The position numbers and the translations under genes were made by a program. Below the pieces are notes generated by a model, which saw nothing but the letters and a program-made list of their open reading frames with translations, made no database searches and was not told where the DNA came from. 64,000 nt of DNA from Chitinophagaceae bacterium (GTDB taxonomy: Bacteria; Bacteroidota; Bacteroidia; Chitinophagales; Chitinophagaceae), in the NCBI GenBank assembly GCA_016721085.1, contig JADKJI010000010.1:1-64000 (forward strand), in the 5' to 3' direction. The stretch's first letter is position 1, and each line of letters opens with the position of its first letter. Shown piece after piece: positions 8,501 through 17,638 of the stretch.

Positions 8501-10787
8501 CTGCATCCAATTCAACGCTATCGCCACAAACTTTAAGAGTATCAGGTAATATCAGAGTGGGGGCATCAAGAATGGTTAACTTAACGCTATCTGTACAAGA
8601 AGAAATACCATCTGTTATTGTTACATAATATGTTGTAGTACTAGTAGGGGCCACATCAATAGAATTTGTTGTTGCGCCAGTAGACCAATGAACAGTTACA
8701 GGATTATTTATAGCATACAGTTCGAAAGTCAATGCACCAGAATTATCCGATAGCACTACTTCATTGAATCCTATATTAAATTGTGTTCCAATAGGGGTAC
8801 TGAAATAGTAGTCATATATATGATCAGTTCTATAAACATCTGTTTGTGGCCGTAAATAAGTACCATTCAGAGTGAAAGATGCTGGCAAGTCGGCAGGAGA
8901 TTGCCACTTCCTCACAAAACTATTGTCGGCTGTTTTAAAGACATTGGCAACATCAAGGCGTTCTGTAGGCCAAATTGAAGGAGTCCATGTTCCGCTAACC
9001 ACCATTCTGTAACGCGCATCTGGTATAGTGGTTACAGCCACATTCCAGGCACTGTTCATGTTCTTGGTGAAAGAATGGAATAGTTTTCCTTTCATCCAGG
9101 CAGAGTCTATTGACAAATGAACAGGATTGCCTTTACAAATAATGGTATCCTGCTGAAGGATATTGGTAGTAACAATTGATACATATACAGAATCGGAAGC
9201 TACACAGCCGTCCTGATTAAATACTGTTACAACATATCTTCCAGAAACATCTGCAGTTATTTGTTGAGTAAGATCGAGAGTATTCCAGGCATAACTTGCA
9301 TAACCAGCTCCGGCATCTAATAATGCTGTTGTGCCACAAGCACGAAGAGTATCAACAGGCAGATTATAAGAAAATGTAGTTCCGAATCTCGAAGTAAAAA
9401 AATCAAATGTACCAGATGATGCGTTTGGAATAGAAATAGTACCAAACTGAAGGGTAGGGCTATTGAATTCACCTGTTATAACTCCACCACAAGATGTTCC
9501 TGAAACACCTGCCGCCTTATCATCTCCGGTTCCACCAGCTTTATCACTCCAACTTACATTACCCAGACTATCATATTGAACTATAAAACCATCATTGCTT
9601 CCACTAATTGCTAAGACGCCATTGAAGTTCATTGCACCGCCGCTATAATACCCAACAGCAAATATTTTGTTTTCACTAGCTAGAGAAATATCAAGACCTC
9701 TGGACTGAACGTCTGTTATTGACTTCTTTACCCATTTCAGATTACCATTACTATCGTAACGAGCCATAAAAAATTGTTCCAGGGCAGAAGGATTACTAAG
9801 AGTAGTGCCACTGAAATTGATAGAAGTACTTTTGAAATATCCTGATATGTAAGAGTTTCCCTTTTCATCTGTTACCAGATCTATTGGTTCTTCTGTTCCA
9901 GTACCGGCAGCAGATTTTGCCCATATAGGGTTTCCAGATCCATCAAACTTTGCTATGAAAATATCAAATGTACCCCCGGCTCCCAATCTGGTAAGTGTAG
10001 TTGAACCTAATGTAAGGGATGGACTACCCAGATTACCAGTTACAAAAATTGCCCCTGAATTATCCATACTAACACCGTTGCCGGCATCTATATATCCATT
10101 ACCGAATTGCTTTGCCCACAACACAACACCTGTAGAATCTAAACGAGCAAGAAACATACTACGAAAGCTCGCATTAACCATACTTACTGCACCAAACTGT
10201 ATGGAAGGGCTTTGGAAATTACCAGTAATAATCACTGAAGCGCCGTCACTATATACATTTCCCGCATAGTCTTGACCGTTTCCCTGCGGATGGAAACCCC
10301 ATTTTACATTACCTGAAGCATCTATTCTTAACAGGTAAACTTCAAGATTTCCTGAAGTGGTGTTTGGAATACTGCCTGATCCATATTGGAATGATGCTCC
10401 ATAAAAGGTTCCGTTTAGATAGAGATAACCTGCTTTATCATATTGAAGGCTGTTAACATCATCGTTAAGGTTAGAACCATATTGTTTTGACCAAATTCTA
10501 ACACCAGCGGCATTATATTTAACTAGCAATATATCTGATCCTCCAATACTGGTATAAATAGAAGCTCCAACTGTTATAGTGCCTGTAAAAGTTCCTGCCG
10601 AATAAGAGTTCCCAAATTCATCTACAACTATCTTTTTTCCCACTTTCGCTAAAGAAGATGCCTCTGTTTTACCCCATTGCCATGTTATTGCTTGGGCAAC
10701 AGCTTCATTTGAAATAATAAATGATATTGCTGCTACAATCATTCCTTTTAAAAAGGAGCTGTTGATATTTGATATGAGGCGGAGCAT
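5574..10787 (-). CDS. giant surface protein: beta-propeller, Ig/PKD repeats, type B T9SS C-terminal domain
   Basis: The protein has 1737 residues with a signal peptide ending near AVAQA (residue 33). Residues about 35-470 hold propeller-like repeats of the type DxxGNxYxxGxF with phrases such as ILLVKYNAAGVRIWSKQYG. Residues about 480-1210 hold cysteine-containing modules, each pairing LPDTLKVCGTxAxLDAGAG with a later QNDTxICKGxxLxL. Residues about 1210-1480 hold Ig-like QWYxNG modules, followed near 1490-1560 by a PKD domain (YTWNTGDGGTYATTD). The C-terminus (about 1645-1737, VPTAFTPNNDGKNDRLYPIL and FRVYNRWGNLIFE) is the gliding-motility-associated type B sorting domain. The likely role is a secreted or cell-surface adhesin. 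One early module carries an extra domain of about 140 residues (see findings). Confidence 0.92.
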   Translation of the reverse strand: MLRLISNINSSFLKGMIVAAISFIISNEAVAQAITWQWGKTEASSLAKVGKKIVVDEFGNSYSAGTFTGTITVGASIYTSIGGSDILLVKYNAAGVRIWSKQYGSNLNDDVNSLQYDKAGYLYLNGTFYGASFQYGSGSIPNTTSGNLEVYLLRIDASGNVKWGFHPQGNGQDYAGNVYSDGASVIITGNFQSPSIQFGAVSMVNASFRSMFLARLDSTGVVLWAKQFGNGYIDAGNGVSMDNSGAIFVTGNLGSPSLTLGSTTLTRLGAGGTFDIFIAKFDGSGNPIWAKSAAGTGTEEPIDLVTDEKGNSYISGYFKSTSINFSGTTLSNPSALEQFFMARYDSNGNLKWVKKSITDVQSRGLDISLASENKIFAVGYYSGGAMNFNGVLAISGSNDGFIVQYDSLGNVSWSDKAGGTGDDKAAGVSGTSCGGVITGEFNSPTLQFGTISIPNASSGTFDFFTSRFGTTFSYNLPVDTLRACGTTALLDAGAGYASYAWNTLDLTQQITADVSGRYVVTVFNQDGCVASDSVYVSIVTTNILQQDTIICKGNPVHLSIDSAWMKGKLFHSFTKNMNSAWNVAVTTIPDARYRMVVSGTWTPSIWPTERLDVANVFKTADNSFVRKWQSPADLPASFTLNGTYLRPQTDVYRTDHIYDYYFSTPIGTQFNIGFNEVVLSDNSGALTFELYAINNPVTVHWSTGATTNSIDVAPTSTTTYYVTITDGISSCTDSVKLTILDAPTLILPDTLKVCGDSVELDAGAGASSYLWSTGATTQKIMAYTNGKYNVTADNALGCSRTDSVYVSLTKALIQQNDTIVCKASPITLTAQTGVGWTYLWSNNITGSTTTISPLISSKYFLTVSDGIGQCTDSIQVNVLDLPQASLPDTLKVCGTDAILDAGAGFTTYSWSNGATTQSLSVSVSGKYFVTVTNATGCSSIDSVYLSLISSGIQQNDTSICKGSSLLLSAITGTGYNYSWSTGAITSSVNIIPTVSAKYYLSVNDGIGSCVDSIMVTILALPQPLLPDSIKICGTSALLDAGSGFTSYAWSNGASSRVITASQRGTYKVIVTDANGCSNRDSSFVSLVKADILQNDTAICKGTSLTLQAFSDPAYSYSWSAGQSSSSIFVSPNAYTRYYLSTSDGYQTCQDSIQVSILSIDTSVSVAGSTTICAGGSVQLNAVAGYTYQWYRNGMLMPGAVSRILQATQTGSYKVHIFNSNGCNDSSNAYSININSLPVVSLNTLGPVTVCEGSAIALNAIVTPNAPGMVQYQWLLNGVAISGATLSTYNTNIAGSYSVNVTNSNGCSANSLPVTVIVSTKPIISLQPSGSVSFCVGGSTVLRSNVNAGNSSISSYQWYKNAVLINGAVSDTLSVSVAGQYNLVVTNGNGCSSISSSLTVTESALPIGAIIPPAVTKICRGVYAILQATGGTRYNWYLNGNLIAGSNAATLNATDAGVYSVELFNAAGCSSMGTNTVSLSVIEVPKPDFTVVTKCAGTATIFTNKTTSNPTDVVNYTWNTGDGGTYATTDAQHLYSKGGQYTVSLSATSTACPFQPIVKTIPIVIEQSRPGIAYAPVNAIEGKPTQLQARNFGVQYQWSPATGLNNKSIAAPIATNTTAQTYLVNIYTVTGCVTTDTQLVRMFKEREIYVPTAFTPNNDGKNDRLYPILAGVSQLTYFRVYNRWGNLIFETRQSGAAYGWDGTFKGQLQPTETYVWVAEGIDIDGKPVKRNGTSLLIR

Positions 10788-10792
10788 CGTTT

Positions 10793-13615
10793 TTAGTGTG
10801 AGATTTTTTTAACCTCAACTTGGCGTTCATTATTAACCCAGGTTAATTCAATGTGAGGGGTGTACCCATTTAAAGGGTCGACTACAATAGTAGTCTCACT
10901 ATTAGGAGCGTTTTGCTTTTTGAGCTGCGGGATAGACACTCTATATGTACCAGCTGCAAGCTGCATAGTAAATTCACCTTCCATATTGGTATAAGTGATT
11001 TGCTCCTTTCCTGCTGCATTCAGGAAGCTGATTTTTATACCTTCCATTTGTGATGGAGCCATCAAATACTTGCTCTTCTGTTCTACCACTCTTCCTTTAA
11101 CAACATATTGAGGGGGAACCGCAAATTCCATTTTTTCGTTTTTATCAAGCTCAAATTCTTTTTCAAGAAAGTTCTGTTGACGACTGGAACCATACAACAC
11201 GCTCATCTTATGCCATCCCTTCTTTATATTTTTCACTATAATACCACCTTGCTTATCAGAAACAAGCACCATTTCATCAACTCTTACAAGAACATCTGGC
11301 ATCCATTTCTCGTCAGCATCTTTCTGCTTATTATCATTCTTATCCTCATAAACTCTCACCTTTAAGGTTACTGTAGGTGCATCATTCTTGTTCCAGTCAA
11401 AGGTTTTACGAACTCCTACACGAACTTGTGAGCTAACTGGCAAATTGCCAATTTTTCCTTGATACAATGAAGCTCTTGCAGAGAATCCATTACCTAGTTT
11501 GTAATCGAGATTATTAATCATGAAAAATCCCCATCCGTTCCAGTTACTGCTATTGTTTGCAGAAATTGAAGCCTGCCAATCGAGTTTAGATAAAAACCTG
11601 TTACTATAACTTAAATTAAATGTGTTGCTATAGTAGGAAGCTGGGTTATTTTTATTACTCCATAGTTCATTCAAAAAATACGGTCCCTTTTGAAGCGTTG
11701 TATTAAATACCAGATGCCAGGCAGCAAAACTACCCGACACCCTGTAAGAAGGTACGTTTTTGCCAGTAAGTGTTGTTCCTTTTAGTCCAAATGTTCCTGC
11801 ATCTAAATAAAATTATATCCGATTTTTCCTGCATTACCCGATGTTCCCACCTGTAATCTTGGTGCTGTAGATGTTTCAGGTATCTTGGTCGTGGTATCGT
11901 AAGTATATAATTGACCTTGCTTAAATAAATATGGTTTTACATACCAGGTACTATGCCCACCTGTAATAGATGCATTCAGTTCGTGCAATCGTGTTGTTAT
12001 AATAAAATCTACCTTGAATAGCTTGTGGAAGATATCCGGGCTTATCTGTAGTATTTTTCAATAAATGATAAGAAAGAGAACTTCTTTGGGTTAATGCATA
12101 TGTAACAACTGCATTTATGTTAAATGAGCCTTGCTGAGCCCCTGCATAGTCTCTTGATGCTCTGTATCCAGACACAATAGTTTGCCATTTCTTACCCATC
12201 GCTGAATAATCAATTTGCATTGCATATCCTGGCAAAGTAGTATCTCCCTGTAAATAATTGAATTTCTCAATACTTCCACCAGCCATTATATTCAGATCCT
12301 GGTTAGTTGAAAGTTGTGTATGATAATTTGCAAAATGAAGATGTCCTTTACTGTTAACATCCTTCCTTTCAAAATAGCTGCTGCTTATATCAAATACTCT
12401 ATTGTCTGATTCGTCAAGATGTGTAAATCGGGTTGATATCAGTCTGGTTCCTGTAGTAGTAGTGAAAGCCTTAAGAAGATTATATTCCTGATCAACAGCC
12501 CAAACTTCCATATTGTTCTTTTTCTCCTCGTCAAAAGCAAGTGTACTTTTTATACCTCTTCCATATAAACTTAATTCATGGAAATCAGCTACAGATCCTA
12601 CACGTACCCCTGCTTGCTTACCCTGATACTGCAACCAGGTATCTGTCAATTGACGAAAAGCAACAGGCTGATATTGTTGGTAAAATAAATTAAAGGCAAT
12701 CGGATCTTCCTTATTTATCATTGGTTTGCTGATACGAATATCTGAACTGGAGCTTCCCTTTCCCAGATAAGTAAAATTAGCCTCAGCGAGAATCTTGCCA
12801 GTTGGAACTATACTCATTCCTGGATTAAACATTGTTCCCTTGCTGAATAACCATCCTGGTGTTACAGTGAACAGCCCAATAATATCTCCTTTATCATTCT
12901 TCACAAGTACAGTAATAGACCGATACTGCTGAGATAGTTCCTCTAGCTGATCGGCTGTAACAAAATTCACTTTTATGAGCGTGTCCTTCGCTGGAAGCTT
13001 AATAGCATTATGAAATGATTTACCCAATTGAATAGGTGAATTCGAAGGATTCTGAATTTCAAACCATACATCTTTTGTATCGGGAAGGAGATTCTTAAAT
13101 AAAACTGGAACATCAAATGTCCTTACGTTCTTTTGCAATAATACATTCTCAAGAAGAGGAGTAATTACAAATTGCTGGTCGGTACCATCAACTACTTCAA
13201 CATTGAACTCGTAGGTTTTCTTATCCAACTCATCATTCTTATTCACCAAATCAACATATAATGTATAGATACCATTTACCCTTGCATTAACATTAAGGAA
13301 TTTCAATCCTACGATTGTACTATCATAAGGAGATACATACATGGTTTGGGTAGAAGCATTAACCAGTCGGAAATATTTGTTTGGTTGAAGGCGAAGTGAA
13401 AAACGCAAAGGCTCGTCACTATTATTGTTGATAAGAAGTTTATGGCCAAATGTCTCCAATGGTCGCACCATTATCAATGCAACATCTGAACGGATACCGA
13501 TATTATCCATCTTACCTTCGCCACCACCACCGCCCTTGAACTGGGCATGTGCTGAAGTGAGCAGTAAGCAACTGTTCAGAAGAATGAATAATATGATACG
13601 AATCAGATATGGCAC
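10793..13615 (-). CDS. putative outer-membrane usher-like protein, two frameshifts
   Basis: About 940 residues are spread over three frames (11951-13615, 11803-11988, 10793-11740). A signal peptide ends at SAHAQ. Residues about 25-270 are Ig-like, chaperone-type folds (NNNSDEPLRFSLRLQPNKYF). Residues about 275-700 are rich in alternating amphipathic strands with aromatic ends (GVRVGSVADFHELSLYGRG, LISTRFTHLDESDNRVFDIS), as in an outer-membrane barrel. The C-terminus has two beta-sandwich modules, the first with an acidic calcium-loop-like stretch (VYEDKNDNKQKDADE). Length, order of parts and neighbours (pilin, PapD-like chaperone, adhesin) suggest an usher of the alternate type. Frames change near 11805 and 11975. 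Family assignment is inference; a different assembly barrel is possible. Confidence 0.6.
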
Positions 13616-13910
13616 AATGATGCTTTCTTTTTATATTATTATCCGCGTTGAAGCCGGAATGAATATGCAGGAAATTTTGGGTAACGGATTTTCGAGAAGA
13701 TGATTGGAGTGGATTGTAAGACGGTATAAAAGTATACTGGGAATAAGGTAAGTCATAACTTATTCGGGTTTACTATATGAAAATATCGGCGAATGGATAA
13801 AACCGACCCCCGAATGGACCTGGATAAAAACCAATTGGAAAAGGGGGTTGCAAAATTGGAAATGGCGTAAAGAAAGAGTTTTAAGATATATGTTGTAAGT
13901 ATTATGTTTA

Positions 13911-13974
13911 ATAACCGCAGAGGCGCGGAGACGCAGAGGAATACATCTCTGCGTCTCGGCGCCTCTGCGGTTAT
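13911..13974. repeat. palindromic repeat family A, copy 2
   Basis: Arms 13911-13938 and 13947-13974 pair along 28 bases with one mismatch. Relative to copy 1, the outer GAGACGC has become GAGGCGC, and the facing GCGTCTC has become GCGCCTC. This compensatory pair change keeps the stem. It lies between divergent genes, unlike copies 1, 3 and 4. Confidence 0.8.
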
Positions 13975-14323
13975 AATATTATACATGGTAATTACATGTA
14001 GTAAGTAATAAGTAGTAGGTTTTAATTTTGAACCAGTTTCAACCAGCTTCTCAAAAGCCGCAACCCAAAACAAAAATTCCTTATCGTCTTACCGGTTATA
14101 TATATGTATTAGTCGCACAGCGACCCCTTGCGCCTTAAATTGCTATCAGGCTTCTACACTAAAAACAATATTTCATTGCGTCTTTGCGTGAAAAAAAACA
14201 TATTTCAAGATTTTCATTAAAAAACTTTCAAAAAAAATATTCGTCTGTTTGACCTTAATTCATCCCCGACCATTCAAAATCATCGGCGAATGAAAACTCA
14301 CGAAATTTCAGTTTTTGAAGCTA

Positions 14324-14353
14324 TTGACAAATCAAATTTGTGTGCTAATCTTT
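14324..14353 (+). promoter_or_regulatory. candidate promoter for the pilin gene
   Basis: A TTG (in TTGACA, 14324-14329) is followed 19 bases later by TAATCTTT (14346-14353). This is close to the Bacteroidota pattern TTG-N19-TAnnTTTG, although the last part of the -7 element is imperfect. It would give a leader of about 190 bases before the ATG at 14548. Confidence 0.3.
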
Positions 14354-14547
14354 ACATCATCAAAGCAACGAACAAATCACAATCCGCCGAGAATAACCGA
14401 TCCTCCAATCTTCCTTAACATTCCAATTTAGAAGTTATACAATAACTCTGGTATCAATAATCCGGTAAGTCCCAATCCTCCTGAATTCCTCCTCCAATAG
14501 TTCAACCACGTGTTTAATTATTTTCTTACATACAAAACAAAACAAAA

Positions 14548-15078
14548 ATGAACAAACGTTTCTCTCTGAAAGCCCTGGCCCTCGCAGTAAGCGCCGCTTT
14601 CCTTTTCTCTGCTAACGCTAATGCACAAGCTACTAACAATGGTAATGTTACCTTGAACCTGGATCTCCGTAACGTGGTTGATTTCGTAGTTAACACAGCT
14701 TCTACTACCTTAGTATTCGATACTTATGGTAAGTACAACGCCGGTGTTACCAAGCAAGAAGCTGATCAGTTTGTTATTTCAAGCAACAACCCATACAAAG
14801 TAGAGGTTAAAGCTAGCGCAGCTAATTTCGTAGGAACTGGTGCTAACACACAAACTATTCCTGTAAGTGATGTTAATGTTAAGATTTACAACACTATCGA
14901 TGGTGGTACACAAAGCGCTGTTGACCTTAGCTCTAGCAATCAAGTATTGAGCACTGGTGCAACTGCAGTATTGAACCGCAGCTATAGCATCGAGTATTTC
15001 GCAAAAGGTGGTAACAACTTCCTCGTGAAAGCCGACATCTATACAACAACCCTTACTTATACTGCTACTCAGTTATAA
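14548..15078 (+). CDS. putative major pilin (fimbrial subunit)
   Basis: The protein has 176 residues with a clear signal peptide (MNKRFSLKALALAVSAAFLF, cleavage near ANAQA). The mature part of about 150 residues has no cysteine, is rich in Asn, Thr, Ser and Val, and is mostly predicted beta strand. The C-terminus is an alternating hydrophobic strand, YTTTLTYTATQL, of the kind that ends fimbrial and SCPU-type subunits. The segments VEVKASAANF and NTASTTLVF recur in the C-terminal half of the protein encoded at 16011-17042, which shows that the two share a domain. A terminator-like hairpin directly follows, which would favour excess of this subunit. No hit to a named pilin family could be tested; the call rests on context and shared C-terminus. 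Confidence 0.65.
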   Translation: MNKRFSLKALALAVSAAFLFSANANAQATNNGNVTLNLDLRNVVDFVVNTASTTLVFDTYGKYNAGVTKQEADQFVISSNNPYKVEVKASAANFVGTGANTQTIPVSDVNVKIYNTIDGGTQSAVDLSSSNQVLSTGATAVLNRSYSIEYFAKGGNNFLVKADIYTTTLTYTATQL

Positions 15079-15106
15079 GATAGAACGTCATAGATAATTA
15101 TTACAG

Positions 15107-15133
15107 CGGGTTGCAATAAAATATTGCAACCCG
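15107..15133 (+). terminator. hairpin between pilin and chaperone genes (terminator or attenuator)
   Basis: A perfect 12-bp stem (CGGGTTGCAATA at 15107-15118, pairing with 15122-15133) with a 3-base loop is followed by TTGTTTAT. It starts 29 bases after the pilin stop and ends 27 bases before the chaperone start. Partial read-through would yield much pilin and little chaperone and adhesin. Confidence 0.7.
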
Positions 15134-15160
15134 TTGTTTATACCTCTGTAAACCCTTATT

Positions 15161-16011
15161 ATGAAAACGATTCTCGCCCTATCATTTACACTTAGTGTTT
15201 TCCTAAGTGTTTCCGCCCAGGTGGGCTTTCAGGTGTCACCAGGAAAGGTGTTTTTTCAACAAGCCGCTGGTCAGCCTGCTACACAATCTGTAACAATTAC
15301 CAACTCCACACCGAATCCATTAGTGCTGCAATGCACCTTTAGTGATTGGATAAGAGACTCGATGGGTGATAAAATATATGCCGCCCCCGGCTTTTATCCC
15401 ACCAGTAATAGCAAATTCCTGAAAGTAGTTCCAGAATCTTTTAGTCTTGCTCCAGGTGAAAGCAAAGCCGTAGAAGTAAGCATGCTTATTCCTCCAGGCT
15501 CCGATAAAGCAGTTAGTAATTCCATGCTTTTTGTTACTCAGATCAATGAAAAAGATCTGGCTCAAAAAGATAAGAGTAAACAAGCCATGATGCTTTTCAG
15601 GATACAGATCGGTATCCACATTTACAACGAACCACCACAACTTCAGAATAAAAACATTGAAATTGAAGATGTAGTAATTTTTAACAGCCATGTTAAAACT
15701 CCAAAACCAGGAACTGCTACTGAAAAAAGAGATTCAATAATTATCAACCAGCAACTAATGAAAGCCTATATCCAAAATAAAGGGGATCTTATTGCTGAAG
15801 GTACTCTACGCTTTGAATTAACACATCAAAAAACATTAAAAGAATTTAAACCAGAGCCAGTGCCTTTCAATAGCTTACCGGGCGACAAATTGGTTTAGCT
15901 CGAGTACTCCCATCTGATTTACCAAAAGGTAAATATTCAGTGGTCACAATTGCTGATTTCGGAACAGACCAACCACTTAAAGTGGCTGAAACAGAAATCG
16001 AAATAAAATAA
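15161..16011 (+). CDS. PapD-like periplasmic fimbrial chaperone, one frameshift
   Basis: A signal peptide (MKTILALSFTLSVFLSVSAQ) is followed by an Ig-like fold of the PapD type: VGFQVSPGKVFFQQAAGQPA, SVTITNSTPNPLVLQ, SFSLAPGESKAVEVSMLIPP, FRIQIGIHIYNEPP. After a one-base shift near 15893 the other frame continues LARVLPSDLPKGKYSVVTIA to a stop at 16009-16011. The total is about 283 residues, compatible with a two-domain chaperone. Its stop overlaps the ATG of the adhesin gene (TAATG), so the two are translationally coupled. Such chaperones cap subunits by donating a strand and deliver them to the usher. No thiol pair is present. Confidence 0.72.
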
Positions 16012-17042
16012 TGAAACATACATCTTCAATATTATTACTTTTCTTTTTGAGTCTAATAGTTAGCAGTATTGCTAAAGGACAAAGTATTGTTTCATATCCT
16101 AATGCTACTACTTACCTGAACTATTATACAACTACAAATTTTCTAACCGGTGTAAATTCAGGTACATTAATAATTACTTTAAATAACCTAAACAACAACA
16201 CAGAATACAGAGTCTATTTCAGAAGTCAAAACAGCTCCTTTGCAGCAACATCACCAGCAGGAACTATCCAGCTTAATGAAGTCAACTTTAGCTGTATCAA
16301 TGTAGTTAACTCTTCCAGCAATAATTCAGGGAAAGGCCCCAACAAATGTTGTGATGGCCAGTAATACGGATTTGGCCTTTTTTAACAGTTTTTCAACTTC
16401 GGCTCCTATACTAGCTTCATTCCGAACCGGAAGTAATCATAGTGGAGGTGACATAATTACCATCACATTCACTATAAATGGTCCTGTTAATTTATGTGTT
16501 GCTGGAAACACAACAACAAACGGAAATACTTACGGTCTTGTAACATTGCGATATGACCTTTATAGAGTTAGTAATGGTACTACAAGAACATCTGGTAGTA
16601 ACCATAGATTAGGAATAAGGGTTAAAGACGCCTTAGGATTTACTATAAATAACCGACTACCACTTTACTAGTCAATTCAGCAAATGACTTAGCAAATGGC
16701 TTTACTCAAATAGTTGATAATCAAATTTCAATTATTTCAAACGAGCCTTTTAATCTAAGGGTTAGAGCATCTTCAGCATAGTTTACAGCTTCAGGAACAC
16801 TAGATAGAATACCTACCAGCTATATGCAATTGAAAATAAATAATTCAAATACAAGTGGTTGGACTATATCTAATTTTACAGCATTAAATGGGACATCAAA
16901 TATTACTTTAGCAAGTATTATTACAAGATCGAATGATATCAACCTAAGTATAGCCTATATGCTTGCGCCGCTTATTGATTTGTCAGACAAAACTCCTGCT
17001 TTATACACAACAACCCTTACTTATACTGCCACACAGAATTAA
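16011..17042 (+). pseudogene. putative two-domain fimbrial adhesin or tip subunit, interrupted
   Basis: A signal peptide (about residues 1-23, ending AKGQ) leads to an N-terminal domain of about 190 residues with two cysteines (NFSCINVVN, VNLCVAGNTT). The C-terminal domain aligns with the pilin at 14548: LGIRVKDALGFTINN with LNLDLRNVVDFVVN, TTTLLVNSAND with STTLVFDTYGK, FNLRVRASSA with YKVEVKASAA, and YTTTLTYTATQN with YTTTLTYTATQL. This layout (receptor domain plus pilin domain) is typical of tip adhesins. Two frameshifts (near 16345, in a C run, and near 16650) and a TAG at 16779-16781 break it. The TAG stands where the pilin has Asn in ASAANF. These may be sequence errors or real inactivation. 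Confidence 0.6.
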
Positions 17043-17095
17043 TATCTTTATGAAGGAAAGTTGAAGTAAATACATTCCCCTATAAAAATGGCCCT

Positions 17096-17638
17096 ATGTA
17101 TGGTATCGTAAATAAAGCTATTCAAGATTTAGTAGTCAAGGAGTTTGGTACTACTGCCTGGGAAAAAGTAAAGGTAAGAAGTGGTATAGATGTGGATTTC
17201 TTCATAAGCAATCAACCTTATGATGATTCCATCACTTACTCATTAGCACAGGCTGTAAGTGAAGAAACAGGATTAACTCTCTCCCAGGTTCTGATTGCCT
17301 TTGGGGAATTCTGGGTTTTACATACCGGAAAAGAAAAATACGGCAGTCTCATGGAAGCAGGTGGAGCCTCATTGCGTGAATTTCTTATAAATCTCCCGAA
17401 CTTCCATAGTCGCATCATGCTTATTTATCCAAACCTTAAGCCACCCGAGTTCAGGGTGAGCAATGTGAGTGAAAATAGCGTGAGGGTTCATTATTTTTCA
17501 GAAAGAATCGGGCTCCAAGATTTTGTAAGAGGTTTATTACAAGGTTTGGGGAAATTATATGATCTGCCAGTTGAAATAGAATTACTGCAAAGCAGAGATG
17601 ATGGTAGTGATCATGAAATCTATAAAATTAGCTGGTAA
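17096..17638 (+). CDS. H-NOX heme nitric-oxide/oxygen-binding sensor protein
   Basis: The protein has 180 residues, the full length of a stand-alone H-NOX. It begins with the typical MYGIVNKAIQDLV. The proximal heme ligand is His104 (in LPNFHSRI) and the heme-propionate motif Y-x-S-x-R is Tyr133-Ser135-Arg137 (YFSER). H-NOX proteins bind NO with high affinity and control a partner kinase or cyclase. Here the stop overlaps the start of the partner kinase (TAATG at 17636-17640), a standard H-NOX/kinase operon. Which gas it prefers cannot be settled from sequence alone; a facultative NO sensor is most likely. Confidence 0.93.
   Translation: MYGIVNKAIQDLVVKEFGTTAWEKVKVRSGIDVDFFISNQPYDDSITYSLAQAVSEETGLTLSQVLIAFGEFWVLHTGKEKYGSLMEAGGASLREFLINLPNFHSRIMLIYPNLKPPEFRVSNVSENSVRVHYFSERIGLQDFVRGLLQGLGKLYDLPVEIELLQSRDDGSDHEIYKISW

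Larger units (their letters stand above)
13616..14547. other. long divergent intergenic region between usher-like gene and pilin gene
   Basis: This stretch of 932 bases has no supportable gene. It holds a family A palindrome (13911-13974), a degenerate half copy near 14173-14192 (TTGCGTCTTTGCGTG), and an AT-rich block with a candidate promoter near 14324-14353. The remaining distance to the pilin start would form a 5' leader of nearly 200 bases. The minus-strand open frame across 13753-14073 is produced by the palindrome and is rejected. Confidence 0.6.

Noticed and set aside
13753..14073. Minus-strand open frame of 106 codons
   Set aside because: It reads through palindrome copy 2 (AEAPRRRDVFLCVSAPLRLL) and has no recognisable domain, so it is a by-product of the repeat.
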